NCBI GenBank assembly: GCA_947652605.1
Contig: OX393577.1
Location: forward strand, 55,762,108 to 55,826,107
Reading direction: 5' to 3'
Source of the DNA: Elmis aenea
Taxonomy: Eukaryota > Arthropoda > Insecta > Coleoptera > Elmidae
DNA: 64,000 nucleotides
The translations under genes and the position numbers were made by a program. The notes beneath the pieces were generated by a model, which worked only from the letters and a program-made list of their open reading frames with translations, was not told where the DNA came from and did not search any database. How positions within the stretch are numbered: the stretch's first letter is position 1; every line of letters begins with the position of its first letter. Below, piece by piece: positions 44,678-56,755 of the stretch.

Positions 44678-46801
44678 CATTAAATAACAAAACAAAACAT
44701 CATATAAATAAGTTAGCTGCACTTAATTAAACACAAAAAAAGTTGTACAATTGAAGATGATTTTTACATTTCATATTAATTTATGATTTTTTTAGGTACT
44801 GTTACTATTGCATGTAAATTATAATAACATGCGTTCAAAGTGTAGCCCACTCTCCATGGGCTTTACTAGTTTGAGATCTGCGCTTTGTAGATGTAATAAT
44901 ATTGTCAATTAAAAGATTTTTTAGCAAATAACGATACTTTTAAACTATTTTAAATAATTAAAATGTGTCGGTGTGGCGGCAATAAAAATTTTGTTTTGTT
45001 CATAAATAACCGTAGCATTCATGGGCAACTCCTTAAATAAACATTTATTTATTTTCGCCTAGGTTAATTTATTAGATTTAATATTTTATAAAAGTGGCGT
45101 GTTAATAAAAAAAAATAAAAAATAAAACAAATCATATCCTTCATCTTAATATTAAATATAGCGGCCTTAAAAAGACCATACATGTGTATCTTCAAAACTG
45201 AGCATGCCATGAAAAAGATAAATGCAATGGAGACATGTTATTTTTTCAATTTTGTTCAAAAACAATAGTATTCTTAAATTACACTTTAAAATTGTTCCAT
45301 TTTTATTGGCACCGTATTACACTGCAGTTTATAAAAGAATAATAACGTTAACTTGTTCTCAAAAAGTATGTGATATCTTGCTAAGGGGTCTAATCTTAAA
45401 ATGGCATGTGTTGTATCTTTTAAAAGTTAATTCACAAAAAATTATCTGCATAGACAAAAGCGAAATAACGGGGAAAGGCCATGAAAGTTGTGCAGTTATT
45501 TTTATGGGAAACTGAACAGAATAATCTGTAAATAATTAATTATGTTTGAATTATCATTGAATAATTGTGTTAATTACCTAATTAGAGGTTTTATTCGTTT
45601 CAAATTGGTTGAATTGTGCGGTAATGTAGTTAAATATGTTTCATCACCGTCGTAACCCTACCTCGTATTTTATTTATTAATTACGAAAATTAAATACAAA
45701 AAACCATTCAATTACTTGGAGTGGAAATAAATTTGTTCTCTTCGTTGCGTGTAACCTCGTCGCCTGGCGAATGCAGATTTATTATTGCATGCTGCTCTCT
45801 TGTACTACATATTGCAAGGCAGATACCATATTTTAAATTTATGGGCGTATTATATTGGGGTCGTATTAAGTTTAGATGCTGATAAGAGGAATGATTTAAG
45901 ATGCGCCTGAAAGATCTACCGTATCTTGTTAAAAATGTTTTTTTTTTTATAAGTACATTAAATTAACTGTGTAATGCTATTATTTTCCACATTAACTTGC
46001 CAGGCTAGGTAAAAACAAAATATTGTCTAAAAAGCAATTCATCGGGGTCCTCTGTAGGCTATTAATTTTTTAAGGGGTCCTCAAAGTTAAAAGTTTGAGG
46101 AACACTGTTCTCTAGCCCATTCATAAACTAAGTAACTGAAGAATTAACGAACCTCATTTTGACAATTTTGTCATAATTGAATTATCTTCTTTTGAGAATT
46201 GCTACAATCATTTAACTGAATGGTTATCAGTGGATGCAACGTCAGGCGAATAAGGAGAGTGAAGTGGTCAAGCCCGCGTGGTAAATGTTCCATATGATGT
46301 GGGTTATTTTCTCTGTCAGTTATGGCTTAATCCGCTTCCTTTGCTGACAAGAGACATTTTTACTGATTTTTTCGACAGGTATCAGAAATTTGAAGTATAC
46401 AACCCCGAAACGGTTCACCAACTACACTCAACATTTTATCCTTGTGCAAAATTTGAATTTATTTAGATTCTGCTAATAAGTTTTAGTATTTCGATAAAGG
46501 TTATCATAGTGGACTGGCCACATTTTCATTGCAAATTATAATGTAATCAAAGGATAGTGACTTTGTTCACTTAATTTGTAATTACTTGGCTCGTTTTCGT
46601 TGTCAAATAACAAAGTTATTGTTTTGAATGTCCTAAAAATTTGGTCGGTACTCTCAAAAATTCTACGAACGGATTATAATAGTCCTTAGGTGTTACATTC
46701 TTTTGAGTATATGCGTGACACATTTTTTGTGCGGTTTCTGGTTAAGAGACCATTCTAAGTGGGTAACGAACACGCTTCTCCAATAATGGACATTAAGCGC
46801 G
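44678..46801. other. Non-coding with a solo hAT right end
   Basis: Near 46085-46105 AAAGTTTGAGGAACACTG is a typical hAT right terminus; no left partner found. The frame at 46278-46466 has no supporting signals. Otherwise AT-rich intron. Confidence 0.4.
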
Positions 46802-46803
46802 TA

Positions 46804-47630
46804 CAGGGTGGTCCAAATTCGATGGGATTGCATGGTTATCTCGGTTAATATTTAAGATAGAGAAACGGTTAAATTACCAAAAATGTGCAGAACCGTTTTC
46901 AAAAATATTCTATAATTTCCGGTTTTGCGAGTTATTGAATAAAAAGTGTTTTTTTTGTCATATTAATAATGTGTCATATCTCCGTTATTGTTGTAAATAT
47001 CGAAAATATTTATGGAGATTATTTTTAGATATGTTGTTGTTATCGTATGTTCAAATATTTACGATGTTTATCTCAACAACAAATTAAAAAACCTTGATAA
47101 CTTCTACCACATGCGTTTTATAAGGTTTTACACCTTGTTATATATTTTTGTTTTCACGGCCTACTATGATTTTCTTTTAAAAAAAACTGAAAAACCTTCG
47201 TAACTTGCGTATTATTAAAAATAAATACATCAACCCTTATATATTTGGAATGAGAAAAAAATAAGGAATTTAACTAGGTCATAGCCAACTATCGTTCCCA
47301 TTTAAAAAAGGTAAGTTTGTGTCATAACTTTTTAACGGCGAATGTAAAATATTTTTTTTAGTATAATCAAATTAAACATAAAAATATCTAAAAATAATCT
47401 CCTTAAATATTTTCGATATTTACAACACTAACGGAGATATGACACATTATTAATATGACAAAAAAAACACGTTTTATTCAATAACTCGAAAACCGGAATT
47501 GATAGAATATTTTTGAAAACGGTTCTGAGTTTGTCTCAAAAAACTGCACATTTTTGGTAAGTTAACCGTTTTTCTATCTTAAATATTAACCGAGATACCC
47601 ATGCAATTCCATCGAATTTGGACCACCCTG
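46804..47630. mobile_element. Fold-back element A, complete copy
   Basis: Left CAGGGTGGTCCAAATTCGAT, right ATCGAATTTGGACCACCCTG, TA at 46802-46803 and 47631-47632. Arms of about 240 bp (to about 47045 and from about 47390) flank a unique 345-bp spacer. It serves as reference for the partial copies at 150-634 and 24973-27302. Non-autonomous; a Tc1/mariner-type origin is inferred from the TA. Confidence 0.92.
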
Positions 47631-47632
47631 TA

Positions 47633-48359
47633 CTGAAGATTGTTATGCGCAACCAGCAATTTCGATAAACATTACTCCAATTAACTTATTTAAAGCGTAC
47701 TTCATGAAGAAATGTAGCTGTAACTTGCAATTGCAAAATTTTACGTGTTTTTGTAAAAAAAAAAAAAAAAAACGTTTTAGCTGTGTGTTTATTTTTATTT
47801 CTGAATTTATATCAACAGGCACCCTGTATATAATATCCATTGTTTCCAAATATTTTTTTAGGACTGTGTGAGAGTGTGTGCTTTATTGGTTCCGTATGAA
47901 GACGAGAAAGCAATATCTTGATCCTGTTTTTGTCTATTATATTTACCAGCTTTTGAATTTTGTGAGATCATTATCCCTCTGAACAGTTTTACTTCATGTT
48001 GGTACATAATTTGAGCCGAAATCACCTGTTCCAAGTTTCGTAAACCACTGCTTACATTTAGGGCGTTTGTGTTAAACAATGTTAAAGCTTTGTCTAACCG
48101 CAGTTCCATTGTTGCTTTTACGAAATTCATTAAGCATACCTTGTAGATATAAATTGTTGAACTCATTTTTTTACGCAATAAACCAAACAACTTGCACAAA
48201 GAGTTTACAAATAATAAAAAAAGATTTGTATGCACCCGTCATAATCAGAAAGCTAGGAGGAGATAGATAAATAAATGCTTATCATATGTATTTGTTTATG
48301 TATGTTATAAATGTTTATCTGTCTGTTCTTTTAACATGTCTTTACCGGGTGAGTTTGTT
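47633..48359. other. Non-coding; an A run only
   Basis: Contains an 18-base A run near 47756 and no supported gene or element end. Confidence 0.4.
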
Positions 48360-48480
48360 TTCTTCCATGTAACTGTACTCAGTCTTTTTGTATTCCCATT
48401 CTTCTCTTGATTTCTTCGTTGCTAACTCTGTCCATTCTCGTAACTCACAGCTCCTTCTCCAATATTCCATTTCAGTTGGA
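48360..48480 (-). pseudogene. LINE reverse-transcriptase C-terminal relic
   Basis: Minus-strand frames give TEMEYWRRSC and, after a frame change, TRMDRVSNEEIKRRMGIQKD, matching the EMxYWRRSA...RxDRVxNExIRxRM pattern found near the C-terminus of LINE polymerases. Short and frameshifted. Confidence 0.55.
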
Positions 48481-48744
48481 GTAATTTCACTTGTTCTTTT
48501 TATTTATGACCCAATTTTCATCTCCCAATATCATTATACTGCGTAGTGCGTACTATGGTGTTTCATATTCTTGTTTTAGTATCTATTTGTTATACGTGTC
48601 TATCTCATAGAATTGTTTTGTACAAGTTTTAATTTCTTCTTTGTGGTTCTTTTTTTTTTGAGATAATATACTCTACAAGTAAGTCAGTGTCTTTCAACCT
48701 TTTCAATGTCGCGGCACACTGTTAACAACGTTAAACACACTATA

Positions 48745-50153
48745 CAGGGTCACGACGGACGCGTCGGAGTTTTATGGCGAAACGGTATATATTTTCCAAT
48801 TTCTGTCGCTGTTAGATTATGTAAGTCAATAAGGGCTACATTTTAAAAATATTTTCAAACATACAGGGTGCTCCAAAAAAGAGTGGCATATCAAAGTTAT
48901 ACTTTTTCTTATGGAACACCCTGTATATTTTTACATTTTTGGATTCCTCTTTAAATTTAATTAAAAAAATGTAAAAGGTCATATGGGTCTAAAGTCAACC
49001 GTTCTCGTGAAAATTGCATTTTCATGAAAATACAGTGTTATCAAAAATTTTCAACATTTAAAAACTTTGAGAAGTCTGAAGAAATTCGCTTGGAGATAAA
49101 ATTGGCAATAGATTATGTAACACTTTGCACCACTTACATTTTTAAAATATTATACAGGGCGTTTTTTACGCTTGGTCAAACTTGTGAAACTTTAAACATC
49201 GATAACTCATTTTTTTTTAAATACAACACCCTATATTTTTTTACACCGTCTTATAGAAAATTTAATTCTCTTTCGAAAACATTAATACTGTTTTAAGTCT
49301 GTTTTATACTATACTATTTTTTCGTTTAAAAAAATCGTATACGATTTTCTAGTACGGTGTCAATCGGAAATTACAAATCTTGAACGAAAAAGTAAGTAAG
49401 TGTTTATGGTGTGTTAACTAAAATATAAATACACAGAAAATATTTCAAATAGGGACCGTAGTAACTTTAATTGAACATTTATAAAAATATTTCTAGTGAT
49501 AACTAAAATGTATGTAGGTAATAATAATTCAAAAACTTTTGAGACAATCACTCCTAATATGTTGCGTAATGTAAGACGTTCACTTGAAAAAAGGATCACA
49601 ATGTGTATTCAAGAGGATGGTCGTCATGTTGAACATTTATTGTAATCGGCTGTTAAATTTTGTTGTTGAATTATTATTACATACATTTTAGTTATCACTA
49701 GAAATATTTTTATAAATGTTCAATTAAAGTTACTACGGTCCCAATTTGAAATATTGTTGTTGAAATGTGTTAGGTTACATAATCTATTGTCAATCTTATC
49801 TCCAAGCGAATTTCTTCAGACTTCTCAAAGTTTTTAAATGTTGAAAATTTTTGATAACACTGTATTTTCATGAAAATGCAATTTTCACGAGAACGGTTGA
49901 CTTAAGACCCATATGACCTTTTACATTTTTTTAATTAAATTTAAAGAGGAATCCAAAAATGTAAAAATATACAGGGTGTTTCATAAGAAAAAGTATAACT
50001 TTGATATGCCACTCTTTTTTGGAGCACCCTGTATGTTTGAAAATGTTTTTAAAATGTAGCCCTTATTGACTTACATAATGTAACAGCGACAGAAATTGGA
50101 AAATATATACCGTTTCGCCATAAAACTCCGACGCGTCCGTCGTGACTCACCCA
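48745..50153. mobile_element. Fold-back element T1 (outer layer)
   Basis: Left CAGGGTCACGACGGACGCGT; right ACGCGTCCGTCGTGACTCACCC in complement (end worn). Arms of about 117-120 bp. Removing T2 leaves arms meeting at CAAACATATGTTTG with no loop; T2 occupies the central TA. TA flanks at 48743-48744 and 50154-50155. Confidence 0.88.
48864..50031. mobile_element. Fold-back element T2 (inner layer)
   Basis: Left CAGGGTGCTCCAAAAAAGAG, right the complement; TA at 48862-48863 and 50032-50033. Each end begins with a 61-bp block that itself ends in an inverted CACCCTG (48864-48924 and 49971-50031). Long arms reach to about 49135 and 49770. The spacer holds a further palindrome at about 49437-49757 (ACCGTAGTAACTTTAATTGA and its complement). 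Confidence 0.85.
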
Positions 50154-50155
50154 TA

Positions 50156-50838
50156 CAAGATGTTTGGAATTCGAGTTTAAGCATGGGGATCTCGCTCATT
50201 ATAATAGCAAGAGTATAGATTTAAACATGGCAAACTGCTAAATGTGGTGCTTATTAGTATTCCGAAGAGATTTAGAAAATATCTTAAAATGGTATTCAGA
50301 AAAATTGGGAAAAACCTGAAAATACGTCCGCTTTGGAGCATAAAATATTTCCAATGTGTAAGAAACTTTTCAAGTCTAATCGAATGGTCATAACTAATTT
50401 TTTTTTAGGTCGATTCGTTTTTGTTTTATGAAAACCAATTTTATTTTTTCTTACGGACGCAATTTCTTTCATTTACATAATCAAATAATTTTTTTCCCTA
50501 AATTCATTGATGCATCACACATGATATTTTACTTCCACGTTAATATATAGCAATTTTTGCGCCCAAAGGTAAAAATAAAGTTGGTTGTCATAAAACAAAA
50601 GCGAATCGACCTACAAAAAATTGGTGATTGATTACCATGCAATTCGGCTTTAAACATTGCTTAGACAATGTTATACACATTTGAAATATTTCATACTCCA
50701 AAGGTGTTCTAGACGATTTTCAAGATTTATTTTTAGATTATTAATAAAGCACTGAATTCAGCAACTTTGCCAAATTTCAACCTATACTCAAGCAATTATA
50801 ATAAGCGAGATCCCCATGTTTAAACTCGAATCTCAAAT
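50156..50838. mobile_element. Fold-back element S
   Basis: GAATTCGAGTTTAAGCATGG near the left and CATGTTTAAACTCGAATCTC near the right; GGGGATCTCGC recurs inverted. The axis is near 50500. It directly abuts T1, sharing the TA at 50154-50155. Non-coding. Confidence 0.8.
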
Positions 50839-50951
50839 ATAGCGTTTTTGCAAAAAACTGTTTATTTAATTTTGATTTAATTTTCCGCGACGCACCTGGT
50901 AGATGCTCGCGGCACACTAGTGTGCCGCCGCACACAGGTGAAAAAACATTG

Positions 50952-51660
50952 CCTCAAGTATTTAAATTTTCCTGTTCCTTTTATTTCCCGGACTACAAAA
51001 ACTTTTCCGCTAAAATTAATATTTACCGTAGCTTTAAACTTGAGCGCGGTAAAGAATTTTAGCATTCGGATTAGTTAATGTAATGACGGTGCTACGTTAT
51101 CTGATAGTTTTCTCTAATTAAAAATAATTTAAATTTGTTTAAGCAAATTAATTAACACAGCTAGCTCAAAACGTGTTTAACTAGAGACCCCGTTCGCTAA
51201 AGGACATATCCATACATTTCAAGCATATTTGCTCTGCGCTTCACGGGTAGGCCAAGTGTTTTATAACAATAATTATTCACATCTCACTGCATGCTTGCAT
51301 GCATTAAAATTAAAAAGCTAACACGTATTAGCAGCGTAGCCGTAATATAAACAGCGGTTTTACAGCGTGCCATAAATTTTCCTGAATCGTTTCAATTGGT
51401 ATACGAGTTTTTTTTTCCTGTTGCGTAAAAAATATATTTACATTTGGGGCTTACCACGTGTCTCAAAGGATCTTCGCTAATAAAAATTTCAAAGTTGGTG
51501 TACACGTACCGACAGTAAACTTTTTTATTTCAACAGGATGAGAAGAGGAGGCGATATAAAAAAGGCTTTGTGGTTTGTTAAAAAAAATCGCGTGGATCAT
51601 GTTGAATATGCAAAAGTGTTATCTGTGTGTGTAAATAGTAATGGGGTCGTGTAGTACGTA
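50952..51660. other. Non-coding; nothing supported
   Basis: Intronic sequence without recognised features. Confidence 0.4.
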
Positions 51661-51892
51661 CAGTGATCCTCAAACTTTTTATTTACGCGTCTCCTTTATC
51701 AACCGTTAATAGATCTGCTACTCCAAGTTTTTAAATTATTAAACGGGAATTGTTGGGGACGATTTGATGAATGAAGCTCGTTAAAGATTCACACAGAATT
51801 TATGTAAAATTGTTTTATAAAGTTTGAATACGCGCCAAAGTTATTACGAAACTTATAAAATTGTTTGTGATCCCCAATTTTGAGAAACACTG
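51661..51892. mobile_element. Old hAT-type element
   Basis: Left CAGTGATCCTCAAACTTT, right AATTTTGAGAAACACTG. The termini are inverted, but the flanking octamers do not match convincingly. 232 bp, non-coding. Confidence 0.6.
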
Positions 51893-51964
51893 GTTTATAG
51901 CGTCTTTAAATCACGAAAATGTGGCATTTAGTTGCAATACCTGTTTGTAGGGTTCTAATATAGT

Positions 51965-52352
51965 ATATTACATAACAAGAGTTGTAAGAAGCATATATAT
52001 AGCACGAGTGGAAAAGTTGCGCACGGAGCCGCGCAGCAACGAGTGCGTAATTGCTTTACAACTCGTGTTATGTAGCTTACTTTTTCTACGAACACATAAC
52101 ACCTACGGTTTAACGGCTTTTTGGCTAATATACACATATAATTACGTTGCCTTGTCAATTTTGACGTAAGCCTACTTTGACATTTCTAAACAAGTGTGCG
52201 TTTTGTTACCGTGCGTTATAACCCACTTACTAGGCATGCAGAAAGTGTTTGACGTGAGTCTACTTTGATCATTTCTTTAAAAAACTGTGCTTTTTGCTTA
52301 CCGTGCGTAAAGATCCACTTGCTAAGTAAGCATGCAGGCTGTACGGTAAGAG
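51965..52352 (-). repeat. Compound repeat Z, copy 3 (inverted)
   Basis: Minus-strand copy with hairpin (51965-52080), spacer and both 92-bp monomers (GCATGC...AAGTG). It is similar to 32898-33295 over its whole length, so the hairpin and monomers belong to one unit. Confidence 0.8.
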
Positions 52353-53094
52353 TCTATATTGGTGGCAGTAGAAAAATACTATTAATAGTGCCTTGTAATT
52401 CATTTGTTTTACATCAGTTAAAATTACTATTTCAAATTTTTGTATGACGTACGTGTGATAAACCATCCAAATTAATTAACAATCCTCCCCCTATTTTTGT
52501 CACCATGACAATTGTTGTTTTGTCTTGGTTACTGGAAAAAGATGAAAATGAAAAATAACTGCTTAATTCTGATTTGAATATTAAGTAAATATGTTATTCA
52601 GTAACTATATCTTTCTACAACAGACATTTTTTTATGTCATCGGTGAAATTATTTTGCAGAGCCAGTTATTTCGATGATATCAGAAGTCAGAACGTTATCT
52701 GTAATTTATAGCTTTGATGTTTCCGCATGTTGAGCAAATTGACGTTGATTAGTTAGTTAATATTTTGAGCGGAAACGAATCTACTGCTTTCACGTTTAAA
52801 TGTAAGACTTGAGTTAGTAGGTGAAATCAAGTTAATTTTTGTAAATCTATTTGAATAAATATGGTATGAACATTAGCATCGATTAATTTTAGTTGGTTCT
52901 TTTTTAATTTATACGTGTTGATACCAATTATCCCTGTAAAACATGCATTACTTTTATTAAAAAGGCTCTGGATGTGATTAATGAATTTTAATCATGTTTT
53001 ATAATTATGCAGACTGTAATAAAATGAATTAGCCCAGCCGTGTACAGTGGCGTATTCAGAACTTTATTAAAGGGGATGTATTGAGTATTTTGAC
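52353..53094. other. Non-coding with a lone hAT left end
   Basis: CAGTGGCGTATTCAGAAC near 53045 is a hAT-like left terminus with no right partner; the next element starts 30 bases later. Nothing else seen. Confidence 0.4.
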
Positions 53095-53366
53095 CAGGGC
53101 TGTGGAGTCGGAGTCGGAGTTTAGGATGAATTTCTGGTCAGTGGAGTCGGAGTTGGAAAAAATGTACTGACTCCGACTCCGAGTACAACAAAAAATTGCG
53201 GGTTGGTCCTTTGGCGCAAAATTTAAACTCAGATTTTAAATTATTTTTTTATATTTTTTTCTTATATTATACACCATATAATGTCTTAGTATTTAATTTT
53301 GTCGGAGTCAAACTACTAAAATTATCAGGAGTCGGAGTCGACTTTTTTTCCGACTCCGCAGCCCTT
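53095..53366. mobile_element. GGAGTCGGAGTC-repeat hAT-type element
   Basis: Begins CAGGGCTGTGGAGTCGGAG and ends CGACTCCGCAGCCCTT. Flanking octamers ATTTTGAC (53087-53094) and ATTTTAAC (53367-53374) agree at 7 of 8. Both ends are hexamer arrays (GGAGTC), structurally parallel to the GGAGC family. Confidence 0.88.
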
Positions 53367-53478
53367 ATTTTAACGATGAAGATTACCAATCAATATGTCT
53401 AAAACGTCATTAATATTGCATTGTTTTTTTTTTTTTTTTTTTGGAAAAGACCTCTACCTTTACATCTATTAGTCTATA

Positions 53479-53850
53479 CCGGGTGATTCAGTTTGACCGT
53501 CGCACTATTGATTACTAAAGCGATTGTGTTTTGTCTTTGTTAAATACAAAGATTGTGAAAATAAATCAATAATTTTAAAACTCATTTTTCTCAAAAATTG
53601 TTTGTTCATTTTTTAATGCAATATCGGATTTAGAATAAAATTCTTTATCAGAATAATTTAAAAAAGCATACTATGTACTTAATTAAAAAAATTGTCTATT
53701 GCCGGTCTGATATCTTTTATCGTAGAAATAACATTCCAATGATATTTTATAAAGAATTTTCTGCGATTTATAAAAATATGAGGTTTATGGGGGTTCCTTT
53801 TAACACGTAACAAAGTTATTAGGGTGCGACTGTTGAACTGAATCACTTGG
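53479..53850. mobile_element. Element F, copy 3
   Basis: Left CCGGGTGATTCAGTTTGAC, right TTGAACTGAATCACTTGG, TA on both sides (53477-53478, 53851-53852). Shorter than copy 1 and asymmetric, without the GGAGC insertion. A hAT-type element inserted at its right edge. Confidence 0.85.
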
Positions 53851-53857
53851 TATAGAA

Positions 53858-54454
53858 CAGGGGTCGGCAACTTTTTTGATAAGAAGGGCACCCCGAATAG
53901 CTAACTTATGACAAAGGGCACTTTTCATTTATTTTCCAAGCTAAAGTGCAGGGATTGGCAAATAGGATTTGGTCAGTGTGCCAAATATCAAAACTAGTTA
54001 GGTTAGACCGCTGGCAACTTTATCCAAACTAGTTAGATTAGACCGCTGGCAACTTTTTCCGAATTTGTTAGGTTAGACCGCTGGCAACTTTTTCAAAATT
54101 TGTTAGGTTAGACCGCTGGCAACTTTTTCCGAATTTGTTAGGTTAGACCACTGGTAACTTTTTCAAAATTTGTTGGGTTAGACCGCTGTCAACTTTTTCC
54201 AAAGTAATATCTCATACCATTTTAGCTAGTTATGGTATAAAGATATGAAAATTTTCGATATGTAAAGAATACTTAGCGTGCCGTCGAAAATCTCTCGCGT
54301 GACAACACCTATTTGCCATCCCTGTAATAGTGCGACAAAGAGCGCATCATTGGGAAAGTGGTGGGTTTACAAGTTATTTTACGTTAGTGGCGGGCACTTT
54401 CAAAATGCTTCGCGGGCACCCGGGTGCCCGCGGGCACCACGTTGCCGACCCCTG
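53858..54454. mobile_element. hAT-type element with exact 8-bp duplication and internal minisatellite
   Basis: Left CAGGGGTCGGCAACTTTTTT, right GTTGCCGACCCCTG. GTATAGAA lies at 53850-53857 and again at 54455-54462. GGGCACCC-type motifs are found near both ends. The interior contains the 35-bp tandem repeat at about 53994-54204. Confidence 0.93.
53994..54204 (+). repeat. Minisatellite, six units of 35 bp
   Basis: AGACCGCTGGCAACTTT or a close variant starts at 54005, 54040, 54075, 54110, 54145 and 54180, exactly 35 bases apart. The later units alternate between TTTTTCCGAATTTG and TTTTTCAAAATTTG, so a 70-bp higher-order unit is visible. Confidence 0.92.
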
Positions 54455-54462
54455 GTATAGAA

Positions 54463-55730
54463 AATACCATAATTAAGCAAAATGCAGTAAAATTTAATCG
54501 CCTTAAGTACAAACTTTTATTTTTTTCAAATATTTTTGTAATATTCTTACCATTGCTTACTATACTTAATTTTGAATGTTGTAAACCGAAGAAATCTTAA
54601 ATTTAACAAGTGACACTCTACTGCATGACAATGCTCGACCTCATGGGATTTTATATATTTGGGAAAATTGTTTAAAATTAAAAATTATTTTCTTCTGTGT
54701 AGGTCGTTGTTATCCTGACTACTATTAATTGTATCAAAACTGTAAAAAATAAAAACGCGAGTGGTTTATTTTAAAGAGGCAAACAGAATCGAACGATTGT
54801 AAAAAAAGTTTGAAGTAGACGTTTAAGTTTAGGTACAAAACTTATCTCGTTAGTTTGCAGTTTAAAATTCTATTTAAATATGAATTTCTGTCTCAAGATT
54901 TTCGTTTTATACTTTTATGACCGTGCCGTAAATAACTGTTCCTTTGTTAAGTAATGTAAGAAACCGTCGAGCAACGAACTGTATATACTTAACTTGATAG
55001 GAAAAGACGATCATACAAAGTTCTCGCCGTATTTTTTAATTGACTTGGGTTTAATAGACTATTGCCTTAGTTTTTTAATCTGATTTGTAGACATGGTGGT
55101 AGTGGCATCGCTAGTTAAAGTTGTGGATCTAAATGATTTATATAATTCGCTCGCGCGGCATTAAAGCCGCGGGAAGAAGCTCAAAGAACAAAAAATGTGA
55201 TGCAAATTGCGTCATTACTTGACAAAAAATGGATATTGTTTGTCTGGGTATGCGAGAGGAAGAAGTTATAAATTTTGCGCGAGCTGTAATATGCAGAGGT
55301 TAAACCGAATGGAAAGCAGATGACACTGTTTATTTAATTTTTATTTGCGCTGTATCATCTTAAACTCAGTTCATCAGCTTTTTACTCGAGTTGTGTTACG
55401 ATAATTACTCAGAATTTCGCTGCTGTAAAAGAAATTTAATACTGAACGTTCAACTGCTCGGTACAACATCGTAAAATACAGTAAAACCTATGAGAAAACT
55501 GCATTGTAAAAGTTGTTTACCACAATCAACTAAATATTGGCGAAGAAAATAAATATTTTTGTTGGAAATATGTGCAGGGTGTCTTATAATCTGCGAAAAG
55601 ATAAGAGTAATATGATTATTTTTAACGAAAAAATAAACCAGTAAACATTTTTGTTCTCCAAATTCCAAAAATTACCCAATAATACTAATGATTACGTACC
55701 AATGAACCAAAAGAAGGATATTAAAAAAAA
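54463..55730. other. Non-coding; nothing supported
   Basis: Intronic sequence. A short GCGGCATTAAAGCCGC palindrome occurs near 55155. No element ends or genes recognised. Confidence 0.4.
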
Positions 55731-55737
55731 CAAGAGA

Positions 55738-56175
55738 CCCGAACCGCAAAGAATAACGGTTAAGTTCCGGTTACCGGTTCGGTAAATTTTAACTTTTCAA
55801 TTTACGTTCCGAACCACTGGTTTTTATTTTATAATGATTCGGAAACTGATTTAGCGGCAACGGTTCAGTTCCGGTTCCGGTTCAATGCGAAATATGACGA
55901 CAATGCATATTTATAAATTGAACTGTCTGAAAGTTTTCCAATTTTGGTCAAATGTAATCAAAATTACGGAAGTAACAAATTTACAATGTCATAAAAAAAA
56001 TTTGGTTCGAACCATTGTGTGAACCGGTTGAAGCGGTTTAAACCGGTTCACACCAGTCGGTTCGGTTCGGTTCGATTTTGTGGTTTTGTGATTTTTCACA
56101 TAAAAGGTTCAGTTTCGGTTCACGGTTCAAAAAAAGAGCACCGGTTCGTTCCGATTCGGTTCGAGTCCGTGAAAA
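55738..56175. repeat. GGTTC/GAACC-rich repeat, probably a mobile-element copy
   Basis: Both ends of this block are dense in GGTTCGGTTC, CCGGTTC and GTTCCGGTT motifs around an AT-rich middle, the same layout as the GGAGC and GGAGTC families. Termini and target duplication were not defined. A weaker relative is at 20838-21130. Confidence 0.6.
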
Positions 56176-56404
56176 AAAGTTATAAAAAAATATTTCAATG
56201 ATTCATTTATTACAATAAAAAATTCATTGAAAATTGGTTTTTTCGAATGATTATTTAATTTTTCAGTGTAGTACCCTGCACCTACACTATCGCTCGGGAA
56301 GCTTTCTGATTATTTGCTAGAAGAAGGTTTTTGTCTCCACGTTATCGCAGTTCAGAACAGTTTTGATAACTTCATCATTTGATATTTTTATCATCAAACT
56401 CTCA

Positions 56405-56755
56405 GGAGTTCAGATCAATTAAAATCGGAAGAAGGACATCCGAGAACCTTGTTTTATTTCTTGAATTGTTTGCAGTCAAATGAGGTCGAGCGTTGTCTTG
56501 GAGAAAACAAACGTTTTATTTATTTTTGTTCCTGATCGCATTCCTAGAAAAAGTCTTCTAGAACGACGTTCCGTGAGAAAATCAACTACTAACACTTCCT
56601 ATTAATTATTTTACCTCACCAGTTGAAAACCTGTTCTTTGCTCGTTTTGGTTTTGGAGATGTGGCGTGGCACAACTTTATGGTCGAACTTTTTGACTCGG
56701 GGATAAAGTGGTGCATCCAAACTTCGTTAGTTTTCATAATTGAGTCCAAAAATGA
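56405..56755 (-). pseudogene. Mariner transposase fragment
   Basis: Minus-strand FLDSIMKTNEVWMHHFIPES followed by SSTIKLCHATSPKPKRAK corresponds to the GDETWVHHYTPESK...SPxPKK region (first catalytic Asp replaced by Asn in this copy). After frame changes LQDNARPHLTAN follows (second Asp present). The C-terminus is lost in stops. Confidence 0.75.

Larger units (their letters stand above)
48685..50951. mobile_element. Probable hAT-type element split by fold-back insertions
   Basis: Left CAGTGTCTTTCAACCTTTT, and right end GGTGAAAAAACATTG, with CGCGGCACACT-type sequence just inside both ends. Elements T1 and S (48745-50838) occupy the middle. The 8-bp flanks do not match well, so the assignment is tentative. 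Confidence 0.5.

Noticed and set aside
45222..45515. 97-residue plus-strand ORF
   Set aside because: Lys/Ile/Leu-rich composition expected from AT-rich DNA; no motif.
46278..46466. 62-residue plus-strand ORF with protein-like composition
   Set aside because: Too short, no motif, no splice or start context.
47858..48235. 125-residue minus-strand ORF
   Set aside because: No domain, low-complexity start and no splice support; downstream sequence is LINE relic and AT-rich DNA.
54005..54204. CRISPR-like array
   Set aside because: The 35-bp units are contiguous tandem repeats without unique spacers, inside a hAT-type element.
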